Part shown: piece by piece, positions 1 to 12,627 of the stretch | How the letters are laid out: each line of letters begins with the position of its first letter | Position numbering within the stretch: the stretch's first letter is position 1 | DNA from: Symsagittifera roscoffensis | Lineage: Eukaryota; Xenacoelomorpha; Acoela; Convolutidae | Direction of reading: 5' to 3' | DNA length: 64,000 bases | Assembly (NCBI RefSeq): GCF_963678635.1 | Contig: NC_087070.1 | Coordinates: 27,530,057-27,594,056 of the forward strand | The notes under the pieces: generated by a model | The model's database searches: none | Seen by the model: only the letters and a program-made list of their open reading frames with translations | What the model was told of the DNA's origin: nothing | Made by a program: the position numbers and the translations under genes

Positions 1-2082
1 TTCTGAATCGCATGAATTCGTTCAACCATATAGTTCGACATCAACAGCACAACTCGTAGTCGTTTTTGATATGCGTTTTTCGCAAACGTTCATTACGAAT
101 CATACAAAACACAGATTCAGGTATGTGCTTTACCAAGTTCGTGTTTACTGAAGCAAAGCAAAAGCAGCCAATTTATTTTTTCACCCATATTCTCTCATGA
201 ATATAGGCTGATGGCATTTTGAAAGGTGATTTCAAGACAAGTCCAGTTTTGTGACCCATTCTTGAAAAACATGGTTTCAAAAAAGCAGAAGTAGTCTTAG
301 TATCTATCTAGGGATTCAAATCAAATTTGTAAGCATAAAAACTTCAAACTTAGTTTCAGCTCACTTAGAAATGTTAAGAAAGTCGTATTCAGCATTTGAT
401 TTTAAATTTAGAAGTTAAGTAAGAAAGAATAAGTTATTAAAAGTGTACTAGAAAACTCTCTATGGGTTATGTGTCATTTGGTTCCGTGGGTTCAATTTAC
501 CTTTGATTAATTTCAAAATGCCTGCTGAAAATGAAAACACAACCTGTTCACACATTTTTACAGTCTGGCCAAAATTGATTCAAACCACATTTGGAGAGGG
601 AAAATCAGTTCCCCAAACAACCCTCTAAAACTATCTTTGGAGTTTGGGGATTTGTGCTTATCAAATGTCAAAACAGGGTTTTAACTAGCGACTAATGCAC
701 TAATAAAACGCAATCTGAATGAAAATAAAAATCGGATTTGGAGAGATTCCGGGTGTATTAAGGACCAAGAGGCGAGCCACTGATAAAAAATGATAGCGCA
801 CCAGTTGTAAGAGGATACCCTTTGAGTTAGTTTTATCCCAAGCTTAGCATAATAGTCACAACGGAACTAAATCAAGGGAATAGATAGTCATTGTTTTCAT
901 AGATTGGTTACTTCTGTCAAAATTCATAGCTGGAAACTATAAATTAGGGCTGTCCCATTGTTTTTAACAGGTGTTCAGTTAAGTTGCAACAGTTTTTTAA
1001 TTTTCTGTATAAAAAGTAACATAAAACAAACAACGTTCAAAATATCAGTTCAAAAGGTGGTCTCTCAGCTAAAAAAACTATTTTTTTTTCATCAGCCAAA
1101 CGAGGAAAATGATTCTTAATCGTGACGCCTTGTCGAAATTGTTCTTCCCTTCTCATACTCGACAAACTTTTTCCTCGCTTGGTTTTGATTATAAACCGTT
1201 TCAATACACCAGGCATTTTAACGAGCAGCATCAACGCAAAGTTGCTGACAAAAAATGCAAATAAGCTCGACTCTAATGCTGAATTTATGTACGAAATGTG
1301 CAATGACGCTGTTAGTAAGCGGGCTTTTAAGTTTTAACTACCTAAAAAAATTCCTCATTTAAAATTTACCAAAAAACTGTAGAAGCTCATTTTACAATTT
1401 TCTTTTGATTAATATTTAATAAAATCGTTCTTGTTAGCAAACTCTGACTTAGACTACCAGCTTAGAAAACAGTTTTTAAATCATTTTGAATTTCCGGTAG
1501 TACAAAAAATTAACACACGAAAAAATTGCATTTAAACCCAAATTGTGAAAATAAGAGCACGCTTTCCACCATTTCCACTTTGGACTTGGAGAGTGAATTT
1601 TGACTTCCTCTTGGTAAGGAAACAGAAAAATGAGCTTAAAAATGTAACTGGAAATCAAATGAGAGTCTACAAAATTTATGTTTCCCTCTAAGAACAAAAA
1701 AAATGTTGACCTAAAATTGTATAGCTTATGAACGTCTACTGCGTTTTAGTGATGCAATTTTTCAGAAAATGACTGATCTTAGAAAAAGTAATTTAGTATT
1801 TACATCCTTGCCTTGAAAAAATACAAGTGCAAAGAATAAAACTGAATTAGTTTTACAAAGAAGTAAGCTAAAGATAAGACTGTCGTTTCTTCAACGCATT
1901 TGACCACGTCTTATTTTCTTTCCTTTTTTGTGAATATTAGGCTATTGAGAGTAGTGAGACAGACAGTGTGCGCGTAGTTATTTTGTTCACTGAAAACAGA
2001 GAAGAACTGTTTTTGGGTGTATTTTAGTTTTTTACAACTTTTTGATCCAAGCATTGAAAATGGGAAGGAACTTTGTCTTCGG
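1..2082. other. AT-rich non-coding stretch, probably intronic
   Basis: I see no exon-like segment, conserved motif or clear repeat here. Short open frames on both strands (for example around 1037-1337) have compositional-noise translations. Because the host Ig gene has an unfinished fifth Ig domain at 6930-7107 and no continuation before this edge, the stretch is inferred to be intron of that gene. Confidence 0.5.
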
Positions 2083-2109
2083 ATGTTTTAGTTTATTTGT
2101 TTGTTCTCC
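2083..2109 (-). repeat. Left remnant of dispersed repeat family C, host of the satellite
   Basis: The bases before the array (TTTGTTTGTTCTCCACGCAA) and the first array unit align with the family C copy at 6170-6260, which reads GTTTTCTAGGCAAAATC followed by ATCATCGGAATGGGTCGATT. The array therefore sits inside a family C copy whose other side resumes at 5459. Confidence 0.7.
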
Positions 2110-5100
2110 ACGCAATACCGAAAATCCCGTATCATCGGAATAGGTTGATAACGCATTACCAAAAATCACGTATCATCGGAATAGGTTGATAACGCATTAC
2201 CAAAAATCACGTATCATCGGAATAGGTTGATAACGCATTACCAAAAATCACGTATCATCGGAATAGGTTGATAACGCATTACCAAAAATCACGTATCATC
2301 GGAATAGGTTGATAACGCATTACCAAAAATCACGTATCATCGGAATAGGTTGATAACGCATTACCAAAAATCACGTATCATCGGAATAGGTTGATAACGC
2401 ATTACCAAAAATCACGTATCATCGGAATAGGTTGATAACGCATTACCAAAAATCACGTATCATCGGAATAGGTTGATAACGCATTACCAAAAATCACGTA
2501 TCATCGGAATAGGTTGATAACGCATTACCAAAAATCACGTATCATCGGAATAGGTTGATAACGCATTACCAAAAATCCCGTATCATCGGAATAGGTTGAT
2601 AACGCATTACCAAAAATCACGTATCATCGGAATAGGTTGATAACGCATTACCAAAAATCACGTATCATCGGAATAGGTTGATAACGCATTACCAAAAATC
2701 ACGTATCATCGGAATAGGTTGATAACGCATTACCAAAAATCACGTATCATCGGAATAGGTTGATAACGCATTACCAAAAATCACGTATCATCGGAATAGG
2801 TTGATAACGCATTACCAAAAATCACGTATCATCGGAATAGGTTGATAACGCATTACCAAAAATCCCGTATCATCGGAATAGGTTGATAACGCATTACCAA
2901 AAATCACGTATCATCGGAATAGGTTGATAACGCATTACCAAAAATCACGTATCATCGGAATAGGTTGATAACGCATTACCAAAAATCACGTATCATCGGA
3001 ATAGGTTGATAACGCATTACCAAAAATCACGTATCATCGGAATAGGTTGATAACGCATTACCAAAAATCACGTATCATCGGAATAGGTTGATAACGCATT
3101 ACCAAAAATCACGTATCATCGGAATAGGTTGATAACGCATTACCAAAAATCCCGTATCATCGGAATAGGTTGATAACGCATTACCAAAAATCACGTATCA
3201 TCGGAATAGGTTGATAACGCATTACCAAAAATCACGTATCATCGGAATAGGTTGATAACGCATTACCAAAAATCCCGTATCATCGGAATAGGTTGATAAC
3301 GCATTACCAAAAATCACGTATCATCGGAATAGGTTGATAACGCATTACCAAAAATCACGTATCATCGGAATAGGTTGATAACGCATTACCAAAAATCACG
3401 TATCATCGGAATAGGTTGATAACGCATTACCAAAAATCACGTATCATCGGAATAGGTTGATAACGCATTACCAAAAATCACGTATCATCGGAATAGGTTG
3501 ATAACGCATTACCAAAAATCACGTATCATCGGAATAGGTTGATAACGCATTACCAAAAATCCCGTATCATCGGAATAGGTTGATAACGCATTACCAAAAA
3601 TCACGTATCATCGGAATAGGTTGATAACACATTACCAAAAATCACGTATCATCGGAATAGGTTGATAACGCATTACCAAAAATCACGTATCATCGGAATA
3701 GGTTGATAACGCATTACCAAAAATCACGTATCATCGGAATAGGTTGATAACGCATTACCAAAAATCACGTATCATCGGAATAGGTTGATAACGCATTACC
3801 AAAAATCACGTATCATCGGAATAGGTTGATAACGCATTACCAAAAATCACGTATCATCGGAATAGGTTGATAACGCATTACCAAAAATCCCGTATCATCG
3901 GAATAGGTTGATAACGCATTACCAAAAATCACGTATCATCGGAATAGGTTGATAACGCATTACCAAAAATCACGTATCATCGGAATAGGTTGATAACGCA
4001 TTACCAAAAATCACGTATCATCGGAATAGGTTGATAACGCATTACCAAAAATCACGTATCATCGGAATAGGTTGATAACGCATTACCAAAAATCACGTAT
4101 CATCGGAATAGGTTGATAACGCATTACCAAAAATCACGTATCATCGGAATAGGTTGATAACGCATTACCAAAAATCACGTATCATCGGAATAGGTTGATA
4201 ACGCATTACCAAAAATCACGTATCATCGGAATAGGTTGATAACGCATTACCAAAAATCCCGTATCATCGGAATAGGTTGATAACGCATTACCAAAAATCA
4301 CGTATCATCGGAATAGGTTGATAACGCATTACCAAAAATCACGTATCATCGGAATAGGTTGATAACGCATTACCAAAAATCACGTATCATCGGAATAGGT
4401 TGATAACGCATTACCAAAAATCACGTATCATCGGAATAGGTTGATAACGCATTACCAAAAATCCCGTATCATCGGAATAGGTTGATAACGCATTACCAAA
4501 AATCACGTATCATCGGAATAGGTTGATAACGCATTACCAAAAATCACGTATCATCGGAATAGGTTGATAACGCATTACCAAAAATCACGTATCATCGGAA
4601 TAGGTTGATAACGCATTACCAAAAATCCCGTATCATCGGAATAGGTTGATAACGCATTACCAAAAATCACGTATCATCGGAATAGGTTGATAACGCATTA
4701 CCAAAAATCACGTATCATCGGAATAGGTTGATAACGCATTACCAAAAATCACGTATCATCGGAATAGGTTGATAACGCATTACCAAAAATCACGTATCAT
4801 CGGAATAGGTTGATAACGCATTACCAAAAATCACGTATCATCGGAATAGGTTGATAACGCATTACCAAAAATCCCGTATCATCGGAATAGGTTGATAACG
4901 CATTACCAAAAATCACGTATCATCGGAATAGGTTGATAACGCATTACCAAAAATCACGTATCATCGGAATAGGTTGATAACGCATTACCAAAAATCACGT
5001 ATCATCGGAATAGGTTGATAACGCATTACCAAAAATCACGTATCATCGGAATAGGTTGATAACGCATTACCAAAAATCCCGTATCATCGGAATAGGTTGA

Positions 5101-5458
5101 TAACGCATTACCAAAAATCACGTATCATCGGAATAGGTTGATAACGCATTACCAAAAATCACGTATCATCGGAATAGGTTGATAACGCATTACCAAAAAT
5201 CACGTATCATCGGAATAGGTTGATAACGCATTACCAAAAATCCCGTATCATCGGAATAGGTTGATAACGCATTACCAAAAATCACGTATCATCGGAATAG
5301 GTTGATAACGCATTACCAAAAATCACGTATCATCGGAATAGGTTGATAACGCATTACCAAAAATCACGTATCATCGGAATAGGTTGATAACGCATTACCA
5401 AAAATCACGTATCATCGGAATAGGTTGATAACGCATTACCAAAAATCACGTATCATCG
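2110..5458. repeat. 41-bp satellite array, 81 full units plus a 28-bp partial
   Basis: Units begin at 2110 and recur every 41 bp to 5431; 5431 minus 2110 is exactly 81 x 41, so no insertion or deletion has accumulated in 3.3 kb. The unit starts ACGCATTACC and ends GGAATAGGTTGATA. The first unit (2110-2150) is slightly different and matches the flanking family C repeat. Units are otherwise identical except for a C at unit position 18 in place of A in 13 units (counting from 0: units 0, 11, 18, 25, 28, 35, 43, 52, 57, 61, 67, 72, 76) and one private G to A change near 3629. The unit is not a multiple of 3 and is not coding. It lies in a presumed intron. Confidence 0.98.
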
Positions 5459-6629
5459 ATAATATATACCAGTATAGTTCTTTCAGTTTTGATTCGAATA
5501 TTTAAAAGTCTGGGTCAAGAAAGTTTTTGATTTTAGTCTAAATTTGAGCAAAACCCTTTGTAGTCGGTTTTTAATAGGTCCTTTTCTTATAATTCAAGTT
5601 AAGCCATGAAAACTTAGCTCCCAGTAAAATTTAGCGCTCTACCTAAATGTCTTTTAAAGTGTTCTACTGCGCTTTTTGCAGGGCAACTGTCTTTCCTTCT
5701 TTTTCTACTTTCAAGTTTTTTTCGACGCAAAATCAAATACTTAACTTATAATCGAGTAGATCGATTGATAGATCAAATGCAATCCCTTTCAGTCGTGATT
5801 CGAATGAGTTTAAGAAACTTCAGAAAATTTTTCTCAGTGTCAAGAAAAACCGGCTTTTAATTGTTGTTCTTTTATCTAACTTCGAGTGACTAAAGCAGCA
5901 AGCGAGCAGGCTTCTAAACTGAGGATAGTTTTATTTAAATGTGAAAGCTTTGTTTTAGTACGGAAATTTGCTAAAGCCTGCTTGGGAATACTTTTTTTAA
6001 AATAAAAAAGTCGGCAAAAAATATGGAACAATTTTGGTAAACTTCATTTGAGCTTTTTGTTTTTATTCATTTGTGGATAAAAACTGTTAACGAATATGTT
6101 TAATTGTTCTGAGAATTGAAAAAATGTGGAGGAACTTTGTATTCGGGTCTGTTTCAGTTTTTTTATTTTATATTCTTTTTGTTTTCTAGGCAAAATCAGG
6201 AACCACAAATAATCATCGGAATGGGTCGATTGATATATCATATTAAAGCGCGTTCAGTCGTTATTCGAAGGACATTAAAATTTTTCTAATTTTTTCCCCC
6301 GTTTTGAGAAAAAACTGGTTTAAAATTTTTCAGTCTTAGTCCAATTTCGAGCGAGTAATTTGATCGTGTAACGTTCGTTATAAGGTGTATATAAATATTG
6401 GCCCTTTAAGCTGTTAGAAACTTTTTTTTACTAAAAAAAAACCGGTTTTGGAAGCTTCATTACGCGTTTTCTTGGCCATTAAAATTTGCATACAAATTTA
6501 AAACTTTTAATGCAGAAAATTAGGAAAAAGTTTCGAAATTTCTTCTTTTTTTTTTCCATTATTTATTTAATTATTGACGATAGTTTTAGTATTCATGCCT
6601 AATTGACTAACGTTCCACGCGTTAGTATA
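5459..6629. repeat. Family C repeat remnants (about 5459-5510, 5690-5830, 6150-6300)
   Basis: Three segments share a core of the form GCAAAATC, a variable stretch, ATCATCGGAATGGGTCGATT, then TTCAGTCGTTATTCG. The segment directly after the satellite (TTCTTTCAGTTTTGATTCG) corresponds to the right half of this core. The rest of the interval is AT-rich with no exon or ORF I can support. Confidence 0.65.
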
Positions 6630-6689
6630 GATCTATCATGATACCACGCAGAAGATACGACGCTAATTTGAAGATTAAAAAAATGTTTT

Positions 6690-6929
6690 TTTTTTGTAGA
6701 TTTGTACGAATGTGGTCGGAACTTTCTGAGCTACTTGCGCAGCAACGGGTTATCCTTGTTTACTACTACTATCAAATATGCCAAAGTTATAAGCGTTTTT
6801 ATCAGATCCTCTCATCGCGCTACGTACATAAAACGCCTCAGTCTGAAAAAAAAAACAGAAACTGTTTTTTTTCTTATTGTTGTCGGAACTTTCCGTGCTA
6901 CTTGCACATCAACCGGCTATCATTTTTAC
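6690..6929 (-). repeat. Family E repeat, two tandem copies beside exon 8
   Basis: On the minus strand two segments (about 6889-6929 and 6705-6765) begin GTAAAAATGATAGCCGGTTG and GTAAACAAGGATAACCCGTT, then run through GCAAGTAGC to AAGTTCCGAC. Related copies lie at 52650-52720 (AACAAGGATAGCTGGTTGCT), 15750-15800 (ACCGGTTGCTGAACAAATAG) and 25590-25650. The rightmost copy starts exactly at the exon-8 splice donor. Confidence 0.6.
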
Positions 6930-7107
6930 CTGTTGTCTCTAGTTCTGGTGTTGCCTATAGCATTCCAAGCCTCGTTCACGAATCGCCAGGTTATGGTGAC
7001 TGCACTCTCACTACTAGCAGCACACGGCAGTCGCAGTCTGCCCCCCACCTGCATAGAGTGGTTGAAGGGTGCTATGGTTATAATGGGAGGACGCAGGTTC
7101 GAGTGGC
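6930..7107 (-). CDS. Exon 8 of Ig-domain gene: N-terminal half of Ig5
   Basis: The acceptor TTTGTTCAG ends just above 7107, and the exon is left at donor GTAAAA (6924-6929). The 178 nt enter in phase 1 and leave in phase 2. The translation continues the Ig4 strand G and linker (NLRPPIITIAP), then the first half of an Ig fold: GRLRLPCAAS with the B-strand cysteine and VTITWRF with the core tryptophan. The second cysteine must be in a later exon, and I found none between here and base 1, so the intron is at least 6.9 kb. The splice donor lies at the edge of a family E repeat copy. Confidence 0.85.
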
Positions 7108-8839
7108 CTGAACAAATAAATCAACTTCATTACGGGTAAACAGAGCAAATCAATTATGCTTTGCGTATGTTGTCCAATACCACTACTCACTGATGAAATA
7201 TACAGCAACGAAATCTTACCAGGGCAGTTCAATTTCAATGAATTTGCCTTCTGCCACGAAAAATATTCATAAAAAACTTCAAAGGTATTCTTTTTAAGCC
7301 ATGAAATATTCGATACATCATGCTTGGAAATTCACCTGAAACTGCCGTTTATATTTGTATCAAAGGAAGCATTGGAAAGTACCAGCGCTACTTCTTGTGC
7401 ATATGACGGCATTCCAATTCCTCCAGGAATGGTTATAGATTACATGTCAGTTTGAATGGTGTAAAAGTACTTCCATAATCTCAGACTAACGTGCAAAAAT
7501 GACGGCATTTTTGATCACAAAGTATGGGTTTTAATCACGTCTGTGTTTTTTAGTTGACAGTGGTTTACCACGCGAACGAAATATGAATGAACTAAGATAA
7601 ACAAAATTGGGCATTTTTTCTTTTTTTTATATGGATGGTAGTATGATTTGCATAAATTTCATTTCCCGGGAAAATCGGAGAAAATTTAATAAAATCTGTA
7701 ATGAAAAAGAGCTCTTAGCCCCGACCTTTGTTCAGAAAAGTGCGAACAAGTAATAACCAGGCAATAAAATTGGTTTTGTTCCTTAGACCATTTCCTGCAT
7801 AATACTGTGTAATGAGCTGACCTTTAACTACTTGACCTCATTGGCACCAAAAATAACTCAACAACATTTGCCCAATTTTACTGTATACACTTTCTCAAGT
7901 GAATAATTTGGATAAAACTGTTTCAAATCCTTTGAAAAAAATATACAAAAAATGACAGTTATTAAAATCATTGTCTCGGAAATGACAGCTTGTTTGGAAA
8001 AGCGCGTCTAAGGGTTTTCAGTTGCTTTTAGTTCGTCAGTCAATTTTGATAGATACCGGAAGGAGCATTCGAAAGTAGCATTCGGAAGGAGTCAATCAAA
8101 AATTTTGCTCATGAAAACTTCGTAAAATGGTTGAAAACGAAATCAATAATTAATTTGTTCAATGAACTATTGAAGCAAAATTGAAATTCACGTTCTGAAA
8201 TTCTCCGTTTCATAAACTGTTACTTAATATGCAGACATTGGTTAATTTAGACGGGTTTTTATTATAGCGAAAGTAAATGTTGCTTCCCATTTTTTCCCTT
8301 GGGAGGGAAATTTAAGATGCGTGAGGGTGAAATCAGGTAACCTTTATGCGCCCAAATGCGACTCAAAAGTAACATATGTGATAGAATTGTGATTCATACG
8401 CTACGATGACTTTCTCAAAATTGTCTGGATCAAATTAGTGGAAAGGAAATCTTTGTTTACAGTTTAATCTAATTGCAAAAAGTAACATCTGCTTTTTTCA
8501 TTTTTAAAAGCTTATATTAAATTCAGAAATTAGATAAAAACAAGTCAAATTCTGATATGAAAAATTGACGAACAGCTGCAGTTGGATTTGAATCCAGATT
8601 TATGGTGAATAAAACTCGATTATCTAGTTCCTGAATTCAGAAAAAGTATTAGTTTTCTTAACTAATTATGGGTTATCTAGATTTGTGTGTGAAGACAAAG
8701 TTTCTTTGAAATGGGTATATGCAGCCAAACATCGTAGCAAAAATTGGTAAAAATGATGAGTGAGAACAAAAATAAGACATGTATGTAATAGTTGCCCGAA
8801 GGAGTGTGGACAGTACGATAATAATTTAGGAGAGCTTAC
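7108..8839 (-). other. Intron 7 of the Ig-domain gene
   Basis: An AT-rich stretch between the donor GTAAGC at 8834-8839 and the acceptor of exon 8. I see no RNA gene, no further exon and no repeat that I could match elsewhere in the window. Confidence 0.75.
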
Positions 8840-9008
8840 TTCTGACTTCGACGAATATCGTTTCGTCTATCTGTTGTGCATTGGCAGTTGGCTGCAGTGC
8901 TTTGCAGATGTAGTACCCCCTGTCGTCTGCAGTGACGTTTCTCAAGATCAGAGTCCCATTCTGCAACACCTCTTTGTTTTCCAATGTCTCCCCTTGAAAA
9001 ATGAGGTC
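8840..9008 (-). CDS. Exon 7 of Ig-domain gene: C-terminal half of Ig4
   Basis: The acceptor is TATATTTCAG followed by GACCTC; the donor is GTCAGAA then GTAAGC. The exon is 169 nt, phase 0 to 1. It encodes the second half of Ig4: NGTLILRNVTADDRGYYIC, with the canonical D-x-G-Y-Y-x-C motif and an N-linked glycosylation sequon (NVT), and ends TIFVEVR. The junction to exon 8 falls between VEVR and SHSNLRPP, the inter-domain linker. Confidence 0.88.
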
Positions 9009-9947
9009 CTGAAATATAATTAATCAACCTTTCGCAAAAGTTAATCATAACTGCCACATTCATTGCTTGAATAACGTACAGTTTAACTGATGTAGAAACA
9101 TTAAATACACTAATTAGAAACGCATCAGGAAACCATCAATAGTCAAACTTCAAAAAAATTAACAGAGAACTTTGTTCAAAGTTAAGAAAAGTCACTTGAA
9201 AAGACATTTCAGCAAATGCAAACAAAAACAGAAATGGCCATTAAGAAAAAAAAACATTTGCTGCAGGCTGTTTAGGACACATTTTCGTATGAATGACCCT
9301 TATTCATCTGTTGGCATTGGCCGTAGGTAACAAGTGGAAAGACTTGACAAGTTGTTGTGAGGGAAACATCACAAAAACAAAAGCAGCGGCAGAAAAGAAC
9401 GCATTAGTGACTGATAGAATATTTCCTTTTTCTAATTTTCCTCCCTTTTCCAAAAAACAATGAGTAAATCAAGAAAAAATCCAATTCTGTTTTTTTTGTT
9501 GTGGGGGCGACAGCAGTCTGTGGTTGACAAACAAAAAGAGATTTGTATTGACTTCCAATTGAACTTGGCAACAAAAGATGAGCTGCAATCTCCGAGGCAG
9601 AAAACAGATGCATTCTCAGCTATATCACCTTCATTCTCCATTCTAGCAAATTCCATTGATTAACGTCGCACTTCCTTATCTGATAGATTCTAACGCTCGC
9701 AGTATTTTAAGTGAACTTTCTTTTGATCATACTGCTTCTTCAAATAAATGAATTTTGCAAACTTTCTGCACCAAACTCAAACTGCAAGAAATGGCTTAAG
9801 GTTAAAGCAAAGTAGATATTTTTTACTTTTCGATCAACTTTTTCCAAGCCACGTTTTTCTGAGACTTATTATCCAAAATATGATACTGATACTAAACTAG
9901 GTGTTCGGTTACTTGATACATTGGAGTGGTGAATGAATTGTACTAAC
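9009..9947 (-). other. Intron 6 of the Ig-domain gene
   Basis: AT-rich intron interrupting Ig4, bounded by donor GTTAGT (9942-9947) and acceptor TTTCAG. Open frames on both strands around 9404-9663 lack recognisable protein features. Confidence 0.75.
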
Positions 9948-10087
9948 AGATGGTCGTTCCTTCCTCTCCCACACAATAGTGACTCCGTGCTCGTGGCCGA
10001 CTGTGCTGCTGACCAAACAGGGTATATGCACTGAGTGCCCAATGAGTGCCACTGTGTCCACTGGCTTAGTGGCAAACTCCAGAATTG
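9948..10087 (-). CDS. Exon 6 of Ig-domain gene: N-terminal half of Ig4
   Basis: The acceptor is TTATTTCAG and the donor GTTAGT. The exon is 140 nt, phase 1 to 0. It encodes FATKPVDTVALIGHSVHIPC (B-strand cysteine) and GVTIVWERKERPS (core tryptophan). Reading into exon 7 completes a normal Ig domain, which supports both borders. Confidence 0.87.
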
Positions 10088-10469
10088 CTGAAATAATTAA
10101 TCTTTTAGGTCACATTATTCTTTTATCAATCAAGTCTTTGGCTGGTATGTGAGTTTTGTTTGAATCATTTTACCTCGAAAATATATTTTTTGCCTTGTCG
10201 CTACTTTTCCATAATTAAAACAAGGATAATTAAAACAAATAAACAAAACTTTTTAGACCGATGATGATCTGTATTGATCGAAAGTGCTTTTAAATTTATT
10301 TAACTAAAATATTCAAGCCTTGAATCTAAAATTCATGGCTTATTCACTGCAAATTTGCGACTATCTTTCTATAGAAAGACTTCTTGCTCCTCGCTTTACA
10401 CGCCCAAAACTTTGAAAGAAAAATAAAAAATTACGAACCGGTTTTTCTCGACACGAAAAAATGTTGGAA

Positions 10470-11040
10470 ACTTTAAATTGTTTACGTCACGCCTGAAAGA
10501 GCTTTAATATGATATATCACTCGAACCAGTCCGATGATTTTTTGTTGTACCGGATTTTGCGTGGAAAACAAAAAAAAAGAAAAACAAGGAACGCCGGTTA
10601 CCATAGTCTTAAAAATTATAAAAAGTTTTTTCAAGAGAATAGTTTTTATAAATTAATTTCAATTTTTCTGCGTGGGGCGATGAAAAGATCTGAACGAAAA
10701 ATTAGAAGTTAGGCATATTCGACAGTCATAGTAAAACAGGCCAAATGGAAAATAGTTTTTGTGGAATGATGACTAGAAAACGAAAAAAAATCGTTAAAAA
10801 AACTCAAAAATTTTCAAAATGTTTCAAATATTTTTGCTTAAGTTGTTTTGTTTTTTAAGTTTTTGATTCCCAAATTGGCGCTAAAAACTCAAAAACTAAC
10901 GTAACTCAAGTAAAACTAAGGTTTTGGAAATTTTTAAATGTTTTTAAATCACGGCTGAAAGGGCTATAATATGATATATCACTCGACCCATTCCAATGAT
11001 TTTTTGTGCTACCTGATTTTGCGTGGAAAACAAAAAGAAC
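10470..11040 (+). repeat. Family C repeat, two copies
   Basis: Two segments (about 10490-10575 and 10952-11036) both read AATATGATATATCACTCG, then CCAATGATTTTTTG or CCGATGATTTTTTG, then GATTTTGCGTGGAAAACAAA. This is the opposite orientation to the copies at 2083-6300. The second copy ends directly against the terminal hairpin side of the family B element at 11041. Confidence 0.75.
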
Positions 11041-11577
11041 AAGACTGCTCGTATCAATGCGAAGCCCTGAATGTTCCGACTGCTTTTTAAGGTTTATGAA
11101 GCAGTAGTAACATAAAAAAATTTAAATGTAATAAAATAAAATGAAAAAAAAAATTTTTTTTTTAGATTTGAATTTTTTTTATGAAATCATCACCCCCACA
11201 CGCCATATAAAGTACAAAAGAATAGATTTCGCTCATTGTAACAAATCAATTATGGCAAATAAGCTTCTTTCAACCAATTTGGAACAATTTCTAAGACGGA
11301 TTAAATCTCCGCTTACGCGTTAATAGCGCGAAATATATCGCGCGTTAATTGTCCCAAATTGGCCAAAATGGCAATGTTTAAACCCCCATAACTTTACGAA
11401 AAATAATCACAGGTGAAATATCTTTTCAAGTTTGAGCTCAGGACAGCAATACCATTTGAATGATATAAAAAAACTCCGTCAAAAATGGCTAGTTAAAAAG
11501 TCGAAATTTGTCTGAAGAAAAAAAAACCCACCCCGAGCACAAATATTCCGTTACTTTCGTATCGAAAGTCGGAACAA
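11041..11577 (-). repeat. Family B (B1) element, reverse orientation
   Basis: This is the reverse complement of the copy at 14440-14957. It begins AAGACTGCTCG, passes a hairpin-like GCGAAGCCCTGAATGTTCCG, an internal palindromic tract (GCGCGAAATATATCGCGCG) near 11326-11345, and ends at CGTATCGAAAGTCGGAAC. There is no credible coding content; it is a non-autonomous mobile element or its relic. Confidence 0.75.
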
Positions 11578-12597
11578 AAACTAAAACATACCCGTATACG
11601 AGTTTACTCCACATTTTTCAAATGTTCAGATCAAAAAACAAAAACCCAACTACAAAGTTTGCAATAGTTGGAATAATAAATTTTAATTTTTTTTCACTCT
11701 TAGAAGAAACGACCAAAAATTTCCATGAAGATCTTGAGCACCTTGTAAAGAATGAACAAGATTTGTTCCAGAGAAGACAACATAGATTAGCAGTTACATG
11801 ATATCCAAATTGCCAAGCTACTTCTTCAAATAACGGTATACCAAGATGTCCATAAAAACAAGTAAAAGCATGTTTCTTAGTTTACCGGCAGAAGAGAAGA
11901 CAAGTTAATAAGAAAAACAGCTCTGCTGGAACGGGCAACAAATAGCCCTTAAAACATGGAAAATACCTAATGAGCGTCTAAAATTGTCAACCAGGGGTCG
12001 TAAAATTTAGTAAATAATTATTACAATCTCTGCTTGATTTCATAAGTATGGCAACTAAACATTATAAATAACCCGCGGTGGTGTTTATGAATAGTTAGAA
12101 ACACAGAGAAAACTTTCAAAAACGTTCAAAGTTTGGACACGTTATCAGTTTTATGGGGCGACTGATTTCGTGTCATAATTGACCGCGAGGCTCACTCAAA
12201 AAGATCAACATTTTAAAAAATAACCTTTGAACACCAATATATTGAATACGGACAGCCCTTTCTACTTTTTGTTTGCTCTCAAATTATTTCTCGCAAAAAC
12301 CAAATTAAATCATTGAGGGCAATTAGGAATAAAAGCTTTCATAGATATTTCAAATGAAGTGATCATGAAAATTTTATTGACTTTGAAGCAAAGAAAAGGC
12401 AACGTGAAGAGATTTAGCTGCTCTGAGGTCCATTGTTCTGTCTGTGTCTTTTATTTCATACTCGATTCCCTTGAGAAATGAGATAGAGCAACCTTAGTTC
12501 TTCAGAGAAGGAAAAATAACAGCATTAAATTGTGTCTTCTCTTGTTTTTCCTGCCATTTATTCAATTAGACATTCGCGCTTTACTAACGACGATACA

Positions 12598-12627
12598 CAC
12601 CCCTTCCCCCTCCCCCTCCCCCTCCCC
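12598..12627 (-). other. C-rich tract; G-quadruplex-capable on the minus strand
   Basis: The plus strand reads CCCTTCCCCCTCCCCC and continues with two more CCCCC-type runs. The minus strand therefore has at least four runs of four or five G separated by single A, a textbook intramolecular G4 (or i-motif on the plus strand) arrangement. On the minus strand it is in the sense orientation within intron 5, so an RNA G4 is possible. Confidence 0.75.

Noticed and set aside
2110-5458. CRISPR-like array of regular repeats
   Set aside because: There are no variable spacers; the 41-bp unit repeats head-to-tail without gaps, so it is a satellite in eukaryotic DNA.
6638-7139. Plus-strand frames of 145-157 codons
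   Set aside because: They cover family E repeat sequence and the antisense of exon 8.
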